A DNA stretch of 27,113 nt from positions 1-27,113 of the forward strand of contig JBGSYN010000061.1 of assembly GCA_041750975.1 (NCBI GenBank). The letters are read 5' to 3'. The position numbers and the translations under genes are program-made. A model generated the notes under the pieces. The model was not told the DNA's origin, did not search any database, and was given only the letters and a program-made list of their open reading frames with translations. This DNA comes from JBGSYN01 sp041750975 (lineage in GTDB: Bacteria > Pseudomonadota > Alphaproteobacteria > Geminicoccales > Geminicoccaceae). Below, one piece after another: positions 1 to 7,685 of this stretch (the first letter of the stretch is position 1; the number at the start of each line of letters is the position of its first letter).

Positions 1-85
1 CTTCGACCATGAAATAGGCGATCGCGCCGACACTGGCGAAGACGCCGATCACCGCGCGCCCGATGGGTCTGAGAGGATTGATCAT
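1..85 (-). CDS. mlaE: MlaE-like ABC transporter permease, N-terminal fragment
   Basis: Only the first 28 codons lie in the window; the gene runs off the left edge. The start ATG overlaps the alr stop codon as ATGA, so it is translationally coupled to alr. The peptide begins MINPLRPIGRAVIG and continues into a hydrophobic stretch, which resembles the N-terminus of alphaproteobacterial MlaE/YrbE permeases. These inner-membrane proteins work with an MlaF ATPase and an MlaD substrate-binding protein in phospholipid transport between the membranes. A dnaB-alr-mlaE-mlaF order is familiar from this class and supports the call. The fragment is short, so the identification rests on the N-terminal pattern plus context. 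Confidence 0.6.
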   Translation of the reverse strand, partial: MINPLRPIGRAVIGVFASVGAIAYFMVE

Positions 86-1170
86 GCCGCGGGGATATAA
101 TGGCGTTTCAGCCGCGTGCCTAGGCGTGTCAGTATCTCGTAGGGAATGGTGCCCGCCGCGGCCGCCCATCGGTCGATACCGCAATCGCCATGGATTACCG
201 GCACCCAATCCCCCGGCCGGAGCCTGCCCGCTGGCAGATTTGTGATGTCGAGCGACAGGAGGTCCATCGAGATGCGTCCGGCGATCGGCAAGTTCTCCCC
301 GTCGAGCTCGACATGGCCGACATTGCTTGCGGCTCGTAGCATCCCATCGGCATAGCCGAGACCAATGGTAGCAAGGCGCATGCCGGGCCGCAGCGCAAAG
401 GTGGCACCGTAACCTGTGCTGCCCTTCCGGTCGATTTCATGAACCTGCAGCACGGGTGCCATCAGCCGAATCACCGGCTGGAGCGGGCTTGGCGCCGAAG
501 GCACTGGATTGCCGCCGTAGAGGGCGATGCCCGGACGGCACAGATCGAAATGAAACCTTGGGCCGAGCATGATGCCCGCGGAATTGGCGAGGCTTAAAGG
601 TACGCCTTTGACCGCCCGGCCGATCGTTTCAAAGCGCATGAGTTGCAATGCGTTAAGCTCGTGATCGGATGTATCGGCACAGGCGAGATGGCTCATCACA
701 TAGCGAAGCTCGAACCGCCGCAAGGAGTCGAAATGCTCGACCTCGATCAAGGATGCGGGCAGGCCCAGTCGTGCCATGCCGGTATCGAAGTGAAGTGCGG
801 CCTCGAGCTTGCGGTCCTGTCTGGAGGCCTCGCCGGCCCAGGCTTCGAGATCGCCCGGATGGTTCAGGACCGGAATGAGGCCATTTTCCTGGAATTCTTC
901 CGGGTCAATGCCAGCGATGCCGTCAAGCACGAAAATGTCGTGGCCAGAAAATTCCTGCCGCAGTTCCAGACCTTCCTCGAACCGGCTGACGAAAAAGCGC
1001 CTGCATCCCGCCAGGGCCAACGCGCGAGCTATCGCAACCGCGCCGAGTCCGTAGCCGTTGGCCTTGACGACAGCGGCCATCTCCGCGCCTGGTGCCACTT
1101 CTCGCAACCGACCGTAATTGGTTCTGACGGCATCGAGGTCGATTTCGAGGTGCGCCTGGATGCGGCTCAA
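82..1170 (-). CDS. alr: alanine racemase
   Basis: PLP-dependent enzyme that interconverts L- and D-alanine in the cytoplasm, supplying D-Ala for peptidoglycan. The 362 residues match the family length. The PLP lysine is K36 in the VVKANGYGLG motif. The second catalytic base, a tyrosine, is Y254 in GYGATF. The PLP phosphate-binding region LANSAGI and the RPGIALYGG motif are also present. The best start is a TTG at 1170 giving SRIQAHLEIDLDAV, which is the usual N-terminal strand; no in-frame ATG or GTG occurs upstream before the dnaB end. It lies 23 bases after dnaB and overlaps the following mlaE-like gene by ATGA, so the three form one transcription unit. Confidence 0.95.
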   Translation of the reverse strand: MSRIQAHLEIDLDAVRTNYGRLREVAPGAEMAAVVKANGYGLGAVAIARALALAGCRRFFVSRFEEGLELRQEFSGHDIFVLDGIAGIDPEEFQENGLIPVLNHPGDLEAWAGEASRQDRKLEAALHFDTGMARLGLPASLIEVEHFDSLRRFELRYVMSHLACADTSDHELNALQLMRFETIGRAVKGVPLSLANSAGIMLGPRFHFDLCRPGIALYGGNPVPSAPSPLQPVIRLMAPVLQVHEIDRKGSTGYGATFALRPGMRLATIGLGYADGMLRAASNVGHVELDGENLPIAGRISMDLLSLDITNLPAGRLRPGDWVPVIHGDCGIDRWAAAAGTIPYEILTRLGTRLKRHYIPAA

Positions 1171-1193
1171 CTCAGGGCTGGCCCAGGATAATG

Positions 1194-2693
1194 TCAGGAA
1201 TACTCGATATATTCAGGGTTGCGAAACCGTCCATAGCTCGGGTCGAACTGTAGTTTGACCGTGCCGATCGGGCCGTTGCGCTGCTTGGCGATGATCACAT
1301 CCGCCTTGTTCTTGCTTCGCTCAAAATTTGTGCGCCATGCTTCGTAACGTTCTGCATAGCGCTCATTATTTTCATCGGGTCGCTGCTTCGGCTCGGAACG
1401 CTCTTGATAGTAATCGTCGCGATAGACGAACATCACGACATCGGCATCCTGCTCGATTGATCCCGATTCGCGCAAATCGGAAAGCATCGGTCGCTTGTCC
1501 TCTCGGCTCTCGACTGCTCTTGAAAGCTGGGAAAGAGCCAGCACTGGAACATCAAGCTCCTTCGCGATTGCCTTTAATCCTTGTGATATTTCGCCGATCT
1601 CCTGAACTCGATTCGCAAAATTTGTTGCTGTTCCTCGGAGGAGTTGCAGATAGTCCACCACAAGTAGAGACACGCCTTCAGTTCGTTTTAGACGTCGAGC
1701 TCGCGATCTTAGAGCGGCGATAGAAAGTGCTGGCGTGTCATCAATGAATAAGGGCTTCTTCGATAAGTCCTGACTGGCCATAATGATTTTTTGGAAGTAG
1801 CTGTCAGGAAATTGTCCGCGACGGAGTTCATCGGACGGTATCTGGGATTCAGCGGACAGTAAGCGCATCGCGAGCTGCTCAGACGACATTTCAAGTGAAA
1901 ACACCCCCACAGCATTTTGCTCGTGCTTTCGGTTGTCATCCTGGCGGTGGTCTGTCGGCAAAGATGCAGCGTTGGACGCCATCGTTATTGCCAGCGCCGT
2001 CTTGCCCATGCTTGGACGTCCAGCAAGAATGATTAGGTCCGACCTCTGCAACCCGCCGAGCTTCTCATCCAAGCCACTCAATCCGGTTGGAACGCCAGTT
2101 ATATGTGCCGGCGTATGAAAAGCTGATTCAATTGTATTGATAGTACGCGCAAGAATATCCGGAAAGCGCTTGAAACTGCCCCGGACATCGCCCTCCTCGG
2201 CGAGACGGAACAATTCCTGTTCGGCATGCTCGATCTGTTGCGTACCGCTATCCTGGGTTGTCGGCGCATAGGCGCGATTGACGACCTCCTCGCCGACCCT
2301 GATCAGTTCCCGCCGCAACGCCAGATCATGAACCGCTCTGGCGTATTGCTCGGCATTGATGATCGTCTCGGCGGCCCGCGCCATTCTGAAAAGGTAGCGG
2401 GCGCCGTCGAGTTCGCGCAGCGTCGGATCGGTATCGAACAGATGAAACAGGGTCTTCTCATCCGCCAACTGGCCGCCGGCGATACGTTTGGCACAGGCCT
2501 CATAGATCCGGGCATGGACCGGCTCATGGAAATGCTCGGCGCGGAGGAATTCGCTGACCCGATGATAGATCTCGTTGTTGACGAGAATGGCGCCGAGCAG
2601 CGCCTGCTCGACTTCGATATTGTTCGGTTGGGCGCGCAGGCTGCCCGGCGGTAGCCCGGCCTCGGCAAGGCCGATCAATTGTCTTTCGCTCAT
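1194..2693 (-). CDS. dnaB: replicative DNA helicase DnaB
   Basis: Hexameric 5'-3' helicase that unwinds the replication fork and recruits primase. The 499 residues comprise the N-terminal DnaB domain (about 22-125), a linker, and the RecA-like C-terminal domain (about 195-495). Walker A is GRPSMGKT at 225-232. The GVFSLEMS segment (about 263-270) and the VVDYLQLL Walker B follow. The C-terminus ADVIIAKQRNGPIGTVKLQF is the usual arginine-finger region. The insertion after Walker A (residues 245-260) is common in alphaproteobacterial DnaB. The central part of the gene, roughly 1550-2150, is visibly AT-richer than its ends. The upstream neighbour is not the rpsF-rpsR-rplI block often seen before dnaB. 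Confidence 0.97.
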   Translation of the reverse strand: MSERQLIGLAEAGLPPGSLRAQPNNIEVEQALLGAILVNNEIYHRVSEFLRAEHFHEPVHARIYEACAKRIAGGQLADEKTLFHLFDTDPTLRELDGARYLFRMARAAETIINAEQYARAVHDLALRRELIRVGEEVVNRAYAPTTQDSGTQQIEHAEQELFRLAEEGDVRGSFKRFPDILARTINTIESAFHTPAHITGVPTGLSGLDEKLGGLQRSDLIILAGRPSMGKTALAITMASNAASLPTDHRQDDNRKHEQNAVGVFSLEMSSEQLAMRLLSAESQIPSDELRRGQFPDSYFQKIIMASQDLSKKPLFIDDTPALSIAALRSRARRLKRTEGVSLLVVDYLQLLRGTATNFANRVQEIGEISQGLKAIAKELDVPVLALSQLSRAVESREDKRPMLSDLRESGSIEQDADVVMFVYRDDYYQERSEPKQRPDENNERYAERYEAWRTNFERSKNKADVIIAKQRNGPIGTVKLQFDPSYGRFRNPEYIEYS

Positions 2694-2699
2694 GAATCG

Positions 2700-2705
2700 A
2701 TCTTA
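2700..2705 (-). promoter_or_regulatory. possible extended -10 element of dnaB
   Basis: On the minus strand the sequence TGCTAAGAT ends six bases before the dnaB ATG. TAAGAT would be a -10 hexamer with an upstream TG. Initiation about seven bases downstream would place the transcript start on the ATG itself, and there is no purine-rich ribosome binding site before dnaB. No convincing -35 hexamer is visible, so this is tentative. Confidence 0.25.
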
Positions 2706-2920
2706 GCAGGCATCGCCCAAGATGCGAGGCAAACAATCGCAATGGTTGTGGACGAATCGGTGGATCAATCGCGGAAAAGGCAAATGCGCCTGTGGAAACG
2801 TGACGCAACTCCCGACGTCATAAGGAATTACGCTGACGCACAATTATTTCGAATGCAGCACCCGCGAGCATTCAACAAGTTGCTGTCTGGAAACCCGCAG
2901 GCAAGCATTCCATCAGAACA

Positions 2921-2935
2921 ATTGGTGCCACCAAT
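2921..2935. repeat. perfect 7-bp inverted repeat with 1-nt centre
   Basis: ATTGGTG-C-CACCAAT is an almost continuous palindrome in the gene-free region upstream of dnaB. Its size and symmetry fit an operator for a dimeric regulator. The binding protein is unknown, and the distance to dnaB (about 230 bases) is large. Confidence 0.45.
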
Positions 2936-2999
2936 CAGGCTTGGGGTACGCCGACGTAGGCATGCTTGCGGCTCAAAAACAAGATCGGTCGCTTGCTCC

Positions 3000-3036
3000 G
3001 GGAACCGCCAGAGCCTTACGAATGATGGCGGTTCCC
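3000..3036. repeat. 11-bp perfect inverted repeat, hairpin candidate
   Basis: GGGAACCGCCA at 3000-3010 is exactly complementary to TGGCGGTTCCC at 3026-3036, leaving a 15-base loop. No T-run follows on either strand, so it is not a classical rho-independent terminator. It may be an RNA hairpin between the DUF2336 gene and dnaB, or a protein binding site. Confidence 0.5.
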
Positions 3037-3198
3037 TGACATCGGAGATTTCCTAACTCCACGACATCGATTGAGGCGATGCAACGAAAGGGCTTCGTTT
3101 GTGTCAATTCTCAGCGACTTGGCTCATTCAGTGTATCCGTGACGCGATACAGAGAGGAAGATTCTCGAGCTAATTTCCACGCCGATCGGCGCCCTGAG

Positions 3199-4458
3199 CT
3201 AGGCAGCGCAAAGATCGAAAAGCTCGGCCATGGTTTCGGGGTTCCGAGCGAGTTCCTGATACTCCTTGCACAGGTCGCTTCGCGCCTTGCTCGAATAGGC
3301 TTTTCGTGTGCCTTTCGTGGCAACGGCATTTTCGGCCGCATCGATTGCTGCCTGCAGGCTGACATAGTGTTGGGCTGAAAATTCGGCGGTCATGCAAAGC
3401 GCCATCAGACGACGGTGGTCTTCGTGATAGAGCATTCGGCGGGCGTGTTTGACGTCGACCCCCGCCAGGATCGACATCGCCACTTCGAGACTGGCGATGT
3501 CGCCCGCGCGCAGAAACCAGAGCACGCGGTCATGAGTGAGTTCACCCGCCTCATACTGCTCGCGCATATAGCGGCGAAGTCTCGTCTCATCGGAGTCTCG
3601 CGTTACCCGGATGATCGTGGCGTTCTGGGTCGCCGTCTTCATCAGGTCTTTGGCCGTAGCCGCATCGATGCCACGCTCGCGAATCAGGCTCGACTCAATG
3701 GTCTTGCCGATCGTGGCAGTCAGCCGCTCCACGACATTCCCCGGGAGATCCATGCGCTTGACCAGTCGCTCCTGGACTTCCTTATCATGGCCATAATCAT
3801 CGAGAACTCTCTGATAGGTCTTGTCGGAGATTTTGGCGGTGTCATTCTCGAGCAGCCGCGCTACGACCGGCCGATGGCCGGTATTGACCAGGGCCTCCGA
3901 GACGTTTTCGCTGACATTATCTCGTGCCGCGACCGCCAATGAGTACTGGATGGCACTGGTTCGTACAATCTCGATCAGATCCTCGTCACCCAGAACGGGG
4001 CTCTCCTCGAGGATCGGGCGAGCGACGTCGATGTCGTCGCGGGCCAATGTCCTGGCCACTGCCAGCGGCAAGTTGGGGCTAGATGCCATGGCTTCCGCCA
4101 GTGAGCGGCGGACCTGCGCCTCGACATCCTTGACGAGAAAGCCGAAAATCTCGTTGACGAGATCGGTATGTCCGGTCTCGACCAATGTATCCGCCTGTTC
4201 GCCCAGTTTGCGGGCAACCAGGGCCCTCGCTTCCGCCGTCGGATCGGCACGCAGCATGGCGATATCGCTTTGCGACAGGCGATCTCCACCATTGCCTGGC
4301 ACCTTCGCAGGCGATGCGGGCTTAATATCGGCGCGACGACGCCGTTGCTCCCTCGCCGGCTCGGCTGGCGCAACCGTCGCTGGCGGTTCTTCGAGTTTCG
4401 CTTTTTGAAAGCCGATGCGGGCCAGGAAATGATCCCACACACGCTTGATATGCCGCAT
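3199..4458 (-). CDS. DUF2336 domain-containing protein (paralog 1)
   Basis: A 419-residue protein of the alphaproteobacterial DUF2336 family, of unknown biochemical function. The N-terminus (1-60) is variable, basic and Pro/Ala-rich. From about residue 62 (LSQSDIAML) the chain is all-helical and HEAT-like, with the conserved segments DPTAEARALVARKLG, VRRSLAEAMASSPNLP, IVRTSAIQYSLAVA and DAATAKDLMKTATQNA. It has no signal peptide or membrane segment, so it is probably cytosolic. It is collinear with the next gene upstream (4682-5926), at clearly more than half identity over the shared core and with essentially no gaps. This indicates a tandem duplication. A 223-base leader containing a long inverted repeat precedes it, so it may have its own promoter. 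Function cannot be assigned from sequence. Confidence 0.85.
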   Translation of the reverse strand: MRHIKRVWDHFLARIGFQKAKLEEPPATVAPAEPAREQRRRRADIKPASPAKVPGNGGDRLSQSDIAMLRADPTAEARALVARKLGEQADTLVETGHTDLVNEIFGFLVKDVEAQVRRSLAEAMASSPNLPLAVARTLARDDIDVARPILEESPVLGDEDLIEIVRTSAIQYSLAVAARDNVSENVSEALVNTGHRPVVARLLENDTAKISDKTYQRVLDDYGHDKEVQERLVKRMDLPGNVVERLTATIGKTIESSLIRERGIDAATAKDLMKTATQNATIIRVTRDSDETRLRRYMREQYEAGELTHDRVLWFLRAGDIASLEVAMSILAGVDVKHARRMLYHEDHRRLMALCMTAEFSAQHYVSLQAAIDAAENAVATKGTRKAYSSKARSDLCKEYQELARNPETMAELFDLCAA

Positions 4459-4591
4459 GCTTGTCTCGCAAGATGAACTTTCGCCGAACGACAGCCCGAA
4501 CTCTAGCCGATGAATCTTAATGTTCGCTTGAGATGCCCGACGAGGATCGGCACGCTGATGGACAATTCACCGGATCAGACGGGCAGCCATC

Positions 4592-4670
4592 TCGGAAACG
4601 CTGACTGAAGGCCGGCCGCTGCCTTGCGTGAATTCTTAGCGCACCGGCTCATTGACCCAAGCGTTTCCGA
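4592..4670. repeat. 11-bp inverted repeat with nested stems between the DUF2336 genes
   Basis: TCGGAAACGCT (4592-4602) and AGCGTTTCCGA (4660-4670) are exact reverse complements separated by 57 bases. Inside lie GCCGG (4611-4615) pairing with CCGGC (4644-4648), and TGCG (4625-4628) pairing with CGCA (4640-4643). The whole 79-base segment can therefore fold as a nested stem. It ends just before the stop of the upstream DUF2336 gene and lies in the leader of the downstream one. No T-tract follows on either strand. Confidence 0.5.
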
Positions 4671-4681
4671 CAATCGCAGCT

Positions 4682-5926
4682 TCATTGCGCCAAGCCATCG
4701 AGGAGATCCGCAAGCGCTTCAGGATCGCCGGCGAGCGCCTCGTATTGCGCACGAAGCCGGCTCAAGGCTTCGCCCGAATAGGCCTTTTGCCGGCCTCGGG
4801 TCGCGAGCACGTCCTCAGCGACATCGATCGCAAGATAGAGCTTAACAAAATGCGAGGTCGAGAATTCCGCGACGGCACAGAGCGCCATCAGATGTTTGCG
4901 ATCTTCATGATAAAGCAGTCGCCGGACCCGTTTTGCGCTCACCGTGGCCATGATCGCCATCGCCGTCTCGAAACATGCGATATCGCCTGAATTCAGAATG
5001 CGCAGCACTTCCTGCTGATCGAGTTCACCTGCATCGAACCGCTCGCGCAAGTGACGGCGCAGGCTCTCTTCGTTGCAGTCCCGCGCCATCCGGGTGATCG
5101 TCGCGTTCTGGGTTGCGGTGCGAATAAGGTCCTTGGCGGTCGCCGCATCGGCACTGTTGCTCTTGACCAGTCGCGCCTCGATCGTCTGCCCGATCGAGGA
5201 CGTCAGCCGGTCGACAAGCTCCTGCGGTAACTCAATGCGGCGCACTAGTCGTTCCCGAACCTCCGCATTGTCGCCGAAATCCTCGATGACGCGAGCGTAG
5301 GTGCTCTTGGAAATCGCCGCCTTCTGGTTCTCCAGAAGTCTCGCCACGACCGGCTGATGCCCCGTGTCGACAAGCGCTTCGGACAATTGCTCGCCGATAT
5401 TCTCCCGGGCCGCGACCGCCAGAGAATATTGCATGGCGCTGGTGCGAACGATCCGGATGAGATCCTCATCGCGCAACACCGGGCTCGATTGCAGGATATG
5501 CCGGGCGATTTCGATCTGGTCATTGGCCAATTGATTGGCGACGGCTACCGGTAGATTGGGGCTCGTCGCCATCGCCTCGGCCAGTGACCGGCGCACCTCC
5601 GTCTCGACGTCCTTGACCAAGAGGCCGAGAATAGCCGCAACCAGCTTGGTGTGGCCCTCCTCGACGAGTTCGTCGGCCTGCTGGCCGAGCTTCCGCGCAA
5701 CGAGCGCGCGCGCCTCCGCCGTCGGATCCGAGCAGAGGCTCGCCACATCGGCCTGGGTCAGACGCTGTCCATGCTCGAGGCTAGCGATCGACTGCGAAGG
5801 GGCACCCATGGCCGAGCGCCGCCGGCTGACGGCGCCCGGCATCTCATCGTCGCTTTTCTCACTAGCCAATGGCAGCTGCGGTGGACCATCCTTGCGTCCC
5901 GGGCGTCCGAGGAATCCGCCTAACAT
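4682..5926 (-). CDS. DUF2336 domain-containing protein (paralog 2)
   Basis: A 414-residue DUF2336 protein, the tandem paralog of the gene at 3199-4458. A short, variable, charged N-terminus (1-55) is followed by the family core from LTQADVASL, with DPTAEARALVARKLGQQAD, VRRSLAEAMATSPNLP, RTSAMQYSLAVAAREN and DAATAKDLIRTATQNATI. The core is rich in amphipathic helices of HEAT-repeat style. There is no predicted membrane segment. The ATG at 5926 is used; no strong ribosome binding site is visible. It is divergent from mmcB with a 132-base shared upstream region. The two copies differ most in the N-terminal 55-60 residues and in the helix around residues 280-330, so they may have diverged in partner choice. 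The role is unknown. Confidence 0.85.
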   Translation of the reverse strand: MLGGFLGRPGRKDGPPQLPLASEKSDDEMPGAVSRRRSAMGAPSQSIASLEHGQRLTQADVASLCSDPTAEARALVARKLGQQADELVEEGHTKLVAAILGLLVKDVETEVRRSLAEAMATSPNLPVAVANQLANDQIEIARHILQSSPVLRDEDLIRIVRTSAMQYSLAVAARENIGEQLSEALVDTGHQPVVARLLENQKAAISKSTYARVIEDFGDNAEVRERLVRRIELPQELVDRLTSSIGQTIEARLVKSNSADAATAKDLIRTATQNATITRMARDCNEESLRRHLRERFDAGELDQQEVLRILNSGDIACFETAMAIMATVSAKRVRRLLYHEDRKHLMALCAVAEFSTSHFVKLYLAIDVAEDVLATRGRQKAYSGEALSRLRAQYEALAGDPEALADLLDGLAQ

Positions 5927-6046
5927 GATCTATGGTTCCGGTGCATTCACGCCTCGCGGCATCTGGTGAAGACTCACAAGAGACGCGCATTCTAACCGCC
6001 GTTTCTTAAAGATATCTTGAGGCTCGAACGCCCGGCGGCGATCGAC

Positions 6047-6052
6047 TAGAAT
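6047..6052 (+). promoter_or_regulatory. -10 element of mmcB, probable leaderless start
   Basis: TAGAAT matches the -10 consensus at five of six positions and ends six bases before the mmcB ATG. A weak -35-like TCGAAC lies 17 bases upstream. Transcription would begin at or next to the ATG, consistent with the lack of any Shine-Dalgarno sequence before this gene. Experimental support is absent. Confidence 0.4.
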
Positions 6053-6058
6053 TCAGAC

Positions 6059-6496
6059 ATGACAGCCACCGCAGACATTACTCGAGGGACCAGTCGGCTG
6101 CTGGTCGATCTGGGTTTTGCCCCCTTATGCGAGGTCCCGCTCAAGAATGGCCGTCGTCTCGATATCCTGGCGATCGGCCCCAAAAGCGAACTCGTGGCGG
6201 TCGAAGTGAAGTCCTCTCGTCAGGATTTTCTTTCCGACTGCAAATGGCAAGACTATCTGGAATTCTGCGATCGGTTCTATTTCGCTGTCACGAACGGCTT
6301 CCCGCTCGACATTCTGCCGGAGGAAGAAGGCCTGATCATCGCCGACCGCTTCGGGGCGGAGATCGCGCGGCCGTCAAATGTCCGCACCGTTCCGGCGGCG
6401 CGGCGCCGGGCGATGCTCCTCAAGGTCGCGCGTCTCGCAGCCCTTCGGATCTGTACGGTGCTCGATCCCCGACCCGAACAGGATCTACGGCTCTAA
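6059..6496 (+). CDS. mmcB: MmcB family DNA repair protein
   Basis: A 145-residue protein of the MmcB-like family (PF06319), studied in Caulobacter as a damage-induced protein conferring resistance to mitomycin C and UV. It has a PD-(D/E)XK nuclease-like core. The D of RRLDILAI (about residue 36) and E-V-K in LVAVEVKSSRQDF (about 47-55) form the expected active-site pattern, followed by WQDYLEFCDRFYFAV. The length is typical. The ATG at 6059 directly follows a -10-like hexamer with no ribosome binding site. The 3' end overlaps convergent nudC by four bases. No LexA-type box was recognised upstream with confidence. Confidence 0.88.
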   Translation: MTATADITRGTSRLLVDLGFAPLCEVPLKNGRRLDILAIGPKSELVAVEVKSSRQDFLSDCKWQDYLEFCDRFYFAVTNGFPLDILPEEEGLIIADRFGAEIARPSNVRTVPAARRRAMLLKVARLAALRICTVLDPRPEQDLRL

Positions 6497-7407
6497 TCCG
6501 GCTCGTCGAGCCACTCCTCGATCAGGAAACGCGCAATGCTGTCGGCTCGTGGCAGCTTGAAAGGACGCAGCACATCGTCCCTCATGAGATCCTTATCGAC
6601 CCAAAGCGCATCCTCGATCTCCTCAGGATCGAGCTTAAGATCTTCATTCAACGCCTTGGCACGAAAGCCCAACATTAGGGATTGTGGAAACGGCCAGGGC
6701 TGTGAGGAACGATAGGAGAGGTTCGCGATCCGCACGCCCACTTCCTCATGCACCTCGCGCCTCAAGGTCATCTCGAGCGATTCGCCCGGTTCGACGAATC
6801 CTGCCAGCGTCGAATACATGCCTTCGAGAAAACGCGGCGAACGCGCCATCAAACACCGCCGGCCCGAGAGCACGAGTACGATCACGGCCGGATCCGTCCG
6901 CGGGAATACCTGCCTTTCGCACACCGTGCAGATCCTTGCATGGCCGCCCTGGATGACCTTGGTAGGGCTGCCGCAATGACCGCAAAATCGATGGGTGGTG
7001 TGCCAATGAACCAGTGCCCGGGCATAAGCCAGCAATCCCGCTTCAGCCGCCGGCAGGTTGGGCCCGAACTGGCGCAAATCATCCTGATCGGCGTCATCCT
7101 CCTCATGTGCCAGGGCAAAGACTGCCGCACCATTTTCGAGCCCTAGAAAGATTGCCTCTTCGGGCAAAGGAACGCTGTGATCGGCGAGAACGGTGAGCAC
7201 GGCCCGAGCCACGCCGTCATCGCTCCGGAAGCGAAATTTCAGGCTTGAGGATACGGCGATAACGCGCGTTTGAGGATCTTGTCGCCTTGCCGCGAGCCAG
7301 GCCTCGTCGCGGCGCCGCAGTGCCGCCCGGTCGAAACGTTCGTGAGCGTAAATATGGGGAGGTGCATTGAGTATGACTGGCATCGGCCATCCGCTAATTT
7401 GCGCCAT
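6493..7407 (-). CDS. nudC: NAD(+) diphosphatase NudC (NADH pyrophosphatase / NAD-decapping Nudix hydrolase)
   Basis: Hydrolyses NAD(H) to NMN(H) and AMP and, in the family, removes NAD caps from RNA 5' ends. The 304 residues comprise an N-terminal NUDIX-like domain, a zinc ribbon with C142, C145, C160 and C163, and a catalytic Nudix domain. The Nudix box spans about 203-225, beginning GFVEPGES and containing REVHEEVG. The NudC-specific signature SQPWPFPQS is at 235-243, which separates this enzyme from other Nudix hydrolases. The ATG at 7407 gives the expected length. It is convergent with mmcB (4-base overlap) and divergent from the SRP RNA gene. Confidence 0.95.
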   Translation of the reverse strand: MAQISGWPMPVILNAPPHIYAHERFDRAALRRRDEAWLAARRQDPQTRVIAVSSSLKFRFRSDDGVARAVLTVLADHSVPLPEEAIFLGLENGAAVFALAHEEDDADQDDLRQFGPNLPAAEAGLLAYARALVHWHTTHRFCGHCGSPTKVIQGGHARICTVCERQVFPRTDPAVIVLVLSGRRCLMARSPRFLEGMYSTLAGFVEPGESLEMTLRREVHEEVGVRIANLSYRSSQPWPFPQSLMLGFRAKALNEDLKLDPEEIEDALWVDKDLMRDDVLRPFKLPRADSIARFLIEEWLDEPD

Positions 7408-7466
7408 TTCGGCTGCCGCGCCGCGTCGGAACGGCGACGCCTGCCAATGTTCTCGAATACAGTCTC

Positions 7467-7495
7467 TTGCGCAACTGTCACGGAAGCTCGATATT
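7467..7495 (+). promoter_or_regulatory. candidate promoter of the SRP RNA gene
   Basis: TTGCGC (7467-7472) and GATATT (7490-7495) are separated by 17 bases. Initiation would fall at about 7502-7503, where the SRP RNA 5' stem begins. The -10 match is imperfect. Confidence 0.4.
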
Positions 7496-7502
7496 CCCTT
7501 CA

Positions 7503-7598
7503 GGAGGGCTGGCTGCGGACGGCGCTCTCGCCAAACCGGTCAGGTCCGGAAGGAAGCAGCCGTAACGAGTTTCGTGTCGGGTCGCAGACCAGACCTCC
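7503..7598 (+). ncRNA. ffs: signal recognition particle RNA (4.5S type)
   Basis: The diagnostic SRP domain IV core GGTCAGGTCCGGAAGGAAGC occurs at 7538-7557 and continues into the AGCCGTAACGA half of the loop. The flanks close the expected long hairpin: GGAGG at 7503-7507 pairs with CCTCC at 7594-7598, and CTGG and CTGCG pair with CCAG and CGCAG further in. The roughly 96-base size is that of small bacterial SRP RNAs. It binds Ffh for co-translational targeting of membrane proteins. Placement immediately upstream of dnaX is common in alphaproteobacteria. The ends are inferred from the pairing. Confidence 0.93.
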
Positions 7599-7685
7599 GC
7601 CTCAAGGCCCATCCGTCATCGGCCGATTTCGGTGAACTTCATTGTTTGATCGGGCAATGCGGCTCACCCCCATTCGTCGAGGGTT

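Larger units (their letters stand above)
2694..3198. other. 505-base gene-free interval
   Basis: This stretch between dnaB and the DUF2336 gene holds no ORF with a recognisable product and no tRNA- or rRNA-like sequence. Reading frames through it are short and show no GC-rich third-position bias. It contains two clear inverted repeats (2921-2935 and 3000-3036) and a 10-bp palindrome GCCGATCGGC at 3181-3190. The dnaB promoter must lie near the left end. No T-tract terminator was found after the DUF2336 gene. Confidence 0.6.

Noticed and set aside
2679..3056. 125-residue plus-strand reading frame across the dnaB upstream region
   Set aside because: No family resemblance, mixed low-complexity composition, and it begins inside the dnaB start region on the other strand; treated as chance.
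6127..6678. 183-residue plus-strand frame over mmcB/nudC
   Set aside because: Arg/Ser-rich shadow frame with no family pattern; mmcB and nudC explain the region.
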